Positions 6,800-8,221 of a stretch of 8,221 nucleotides of DNA are shown piece after piece; position 1 is the stretch's first letter; every line of letters begins with the position of its first letter. Both the position numbers and the translations under genes were made by a program. The stretch is taken from the NCBI GenBank assembly GCA_003517945.1, contig DOZP01000345.1, forward strand, positions 972 to 9,192, given 5' to 3'. Source of the stretch: Porphyromonadaceae bacterium. GTDB lineage: Bacteria; Bacteroidota; Bacteroidia; Bacteroidales; Tannerellaceae. A model generated the notes under the pieces. It saw nothing but the letters and a program-made list of their open reading frames with translations. It had not been told where the DNA came from and did no database searches.

Positions 6800-6826
6800 T
6801 TTGCCCGTCTTGCTATGCTATTTTTG
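6800..6826 (+). promoter_or_regulatory. Promoter of the aminotransferase gene
   Basis: TTTG (6800-6803) and TATTTTTG (6819-6826) match the Bacteroidota -33 and -7 elements with a 15-bp spacer. The -7 element begins 43 bp after the operator core, the same as at the divergent gene. Of the three promoters here, this is the only one with a plausible -33 box. Confidence 0.65.
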
Positions 6827-6929
6827 TAACATATTTGTAGAGAGGGAACTTGAGAGAGGCATATTTGCTTGATGATACGTAGTTAAATTTAAGTACAAGT
6901 TAATCATGGAATAAAAAAATCATACTGTT

Positions 6930-8221
6930 ATGCGAACAAAATTAAGTCGAAGAGGTTTTATTGAAAGAGCGGCAACAATAGGTGCCGGACTGGCATTTGT
7001 GAATATTCCAACCATTGTGTCTGCACGGAATGCGGATCAGATAAAACCGGCTGTTTTAGGAGGGCCGAAAGCTTTTACCGGAAAAGTGTCCGGATGGCCG
7101 CTTATCGACACAACAGAAGAAAAGGCATTGTTGAAAGTATTGCATAGTAAGGTTTGGAATCGTGTTGCGGGAAAAGAAGTCAAATCATTTGAAGAACAAT
7201 ATGCGGCGCTGTTGGGCGCAAAGCATAGTCTTGGTGTATCCAGCGGAACAAGCGCTTTGTATGTCATATTGGGAGCGAACGGGTTAGGGCCGGGTCAGGA
7301 AGTGATACTTCCGGTATACACTTTTATCGCAACCTATAATGTGATTGTTTTAAATTATGCGCTTCCGGTGTTTGTGGATACGGATATAGAATCTTTTCAA
7401 ATAGACGCGAATAAAATTGAAGCTGCGATTACTCCCCAGACAAAGTTGATTATGCCGGTACATATTGGCGGGACGCCCTGTGATCTGGACAAAGTGTTGG
7501 AAGTGGCCAATAAGCATAATCTTCCGGTTTTGGAGGATGCCTGTCAGGCTCACATGGCGGAGTGGAGAGGGAAAAAGGTCGGTACCCTGGGTATGGCAGG
7601 CGCTTTTAGTTTTCAGGCGTCGAAAAACTTAAACTGCGGTGACGGCGGCGCTATTACCACGAATAGCGATGATCTTATAGAAGCGTGTTACCGGTTTCAT
7701 AATCAGGGACGCGGCAGCAAAAGCGGTTTGTATAATCCGGGCACGGGCATCAGAGGCACAAATATGCGATTGACCGAATTTCAGGGCGCGATATTATTGG
7801 CGCAGATGGCGCGTCTTGCCGAACAAACCGAAAAGAGATCCGCAAACGCGGATTATCTGACAAAACTGCTCAATGAGATTCAGGGTATTATGCCGGCAAA
7901 ACAATATCCGGGAACCACTAAGAGCGCTTATCATTTGTATATGTTCCGTTATGATGAAAACCATTTTTCAGGTCTCAGTCGCGATCAGTTCATAAAAGCG
8001 CTGAGTGCGGAGGGTATTTCCTGTTCGTCGGGATATACTCCAATGGATAAAGATAAGTATATACGCGACCTGGCCGAAAATGAACATTACATTAAAATGT
8101 ATGGAAAATTGAAGATGAGGGAGTGGCTGGAAAGAAATGAATGTCCCCAAAATGAAAAAATGACCCGGCAGGCCGTGTGGTTTACTCAAACAACATTGTT
8201 GGGATCAAAAAAAGACATGGA
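6930..8221 (+). CDS. Tat-tagged DegT/DnrJ/EryC1/StrS-family PLP aminotransferase (3' end beyond window)
   Basis: The frame is open from ATG 6930 to the window edge, giving 430 residues. No stop is present, so it is 3' partial though probably nearly complete. The N-terminus LSRRGFIERAA (5-15), a hydrophobic run (16-30) and an AxA-like site VSA (30-32) form a clear Tat signal. The fold-type-I aminotransferase core starts at SGWPLID (54-60). It has the phosphate-binding SSGTSAL (104-110), PVYTFIAT (128-135), LEDACQAH (201-208, D203 pairs with the pyridine nitrogen, Q206), and AFSFQASKNLNCGDGG (225-240), in which K232 is the PLP-binding lysine. The family transfers an amino group to keto sugars or keto cyclitols, as in deoxyamino-sugar, scyllo-inosose and AHBA pathways. 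An exported member is unusual, since most act in the cytoplasm on nucleotide sugars. The substrate is unknown. It shares its operator with the two Tat oxidoreductases, suggesting a dehydrogenase-transaminase pair. Confidence 0.9.
   Translation, partial: MRTKLSRRGFIERAATIGAGLAFVNIPTIVSARNADQIKPAVLGGPKAFTGKVSGWPLIDTTEEKALLKVLHSKVWNRVAGKEVKSFEEQYAALLGAKHSLGVSSGTSALYVILGANGLGPGQEVILPVYTFIATYNVIVLNYALPVFVDTDIESFQIDANKIEAAITPQTKLIMPVHIGGTPCDLDKVLEVANKHNLPVLEDACQAHMAEWRGKKVGTLGMAGAFSFQASKNLNCGDGGAITTNSDDLIEACYRFHNQGRGSKSGLYNPGTGIRGTNMRLTEFQGAILLAQMARLAEQTEKRSANADYLTKLLNEIQGIMPAKQYPGTTKSAYHLYMFRYDENHFSGLSRDQFIKALSAEGISCSSGYTPMDKDKYIRDLAENEHYIKMYGKLKMREWLERNECPQNEKMTRQAVWFTQTTLLGSKKDM

Larger units (their letters stand above)
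6408..6929. other. Divergent 522-bp intergenic region with two promoters
   Basis: This AT-rich stretch separates the divergent oxidoreductase and aminotransferase genes. It carries two operator copies facing outward (6473-6499 toward the minus gene, 6761-6787 toward the plus gene), each with a TATTTTTG -7 element. The leader of the plus gene is about 97 nt (6833-6929), A-rich just before the start, with no recognisable riboswitch. Between the operators, 6500-6760, I see no coding frame, hairpin or repeat that I can name. There is a run of nine A at 6452-6460. Confidence 0.7.

Overview
The window looks like an accessory catabolic locus of a member of the Bacteroidota (Bacteroides/Parabacteroides/Dysgonomonas-like). 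Three things support this: promoter -7 elements of the Bacteroidota type TAnnTTTG, A-rich leaders instead of clear Shine-Dalgarno sites, and protein families typical of the phylum, such as twin-arginine (Tat)-tagged Gfo/Idh/MocA oxidoreductases, a FucP/GluP-type sugar permease and a carboxypeptidase-regulatory-like outer protein. The genus cannot be fixed from the sequence alone.

Layout. Positions 1-231 (minus) hold the N-terminus of an exported protein with a carboxypeptidase-regulatory-like domain that runs off the left edge. Positions 364-501 (plus) hold what looks like the N-terminal stump of an IS982-family transposase. From 4855 down to 512 (minus) lies a tight four-gene operon: Tat-tagged Gfo/Idh/MocA oxidoreductase, MFS sugar permease, NagA-type N-acetylglucosamine-6-phosphate deacetylase, NagB-type glucosamine-6-phosphate deaminase. 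A second, larger Tat-tagged Gfo/Idh/MocA oxidoreductase (6407-5067, minus) forms its own unit. Divergent from it, a Tat-tagged DegT/DnrJ/EryC1-type PLP aminotransferase begins at 6930 (plus) and runs off the right edge.

The main unexplained structure is regulatory. A 27-bp element, a conserved 16-bp core plus a second half-site exactly 21 bp away, occurs three times. There is one copy upstream of each of the three transcription units, each in the same orientation relative to its gene. Each copy lies 43, 43 or 44 bp upstream of a TAnnTTTG-like -7 element. This looks like the operator of one activator, probably AraC-type or a hybrid two-component regulator, that joins the units into one regulon.

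How the genes may work together (inference). Three putatively exported enzymes, two NAD(P)-type dehydrogenases and one sugar/cyclitol aminotransferase, would alter a sugar or amino sugar outside the cytoplasm. The permease would import the product, and NagA/NagB would take an N-acetylhexosamine 6-phosphate to a ketose 6-phosphate. No kinase, glycoside hydrolase, SusC/SusD pair or regulator gene is visible, so the pathway is incomplete within this window.
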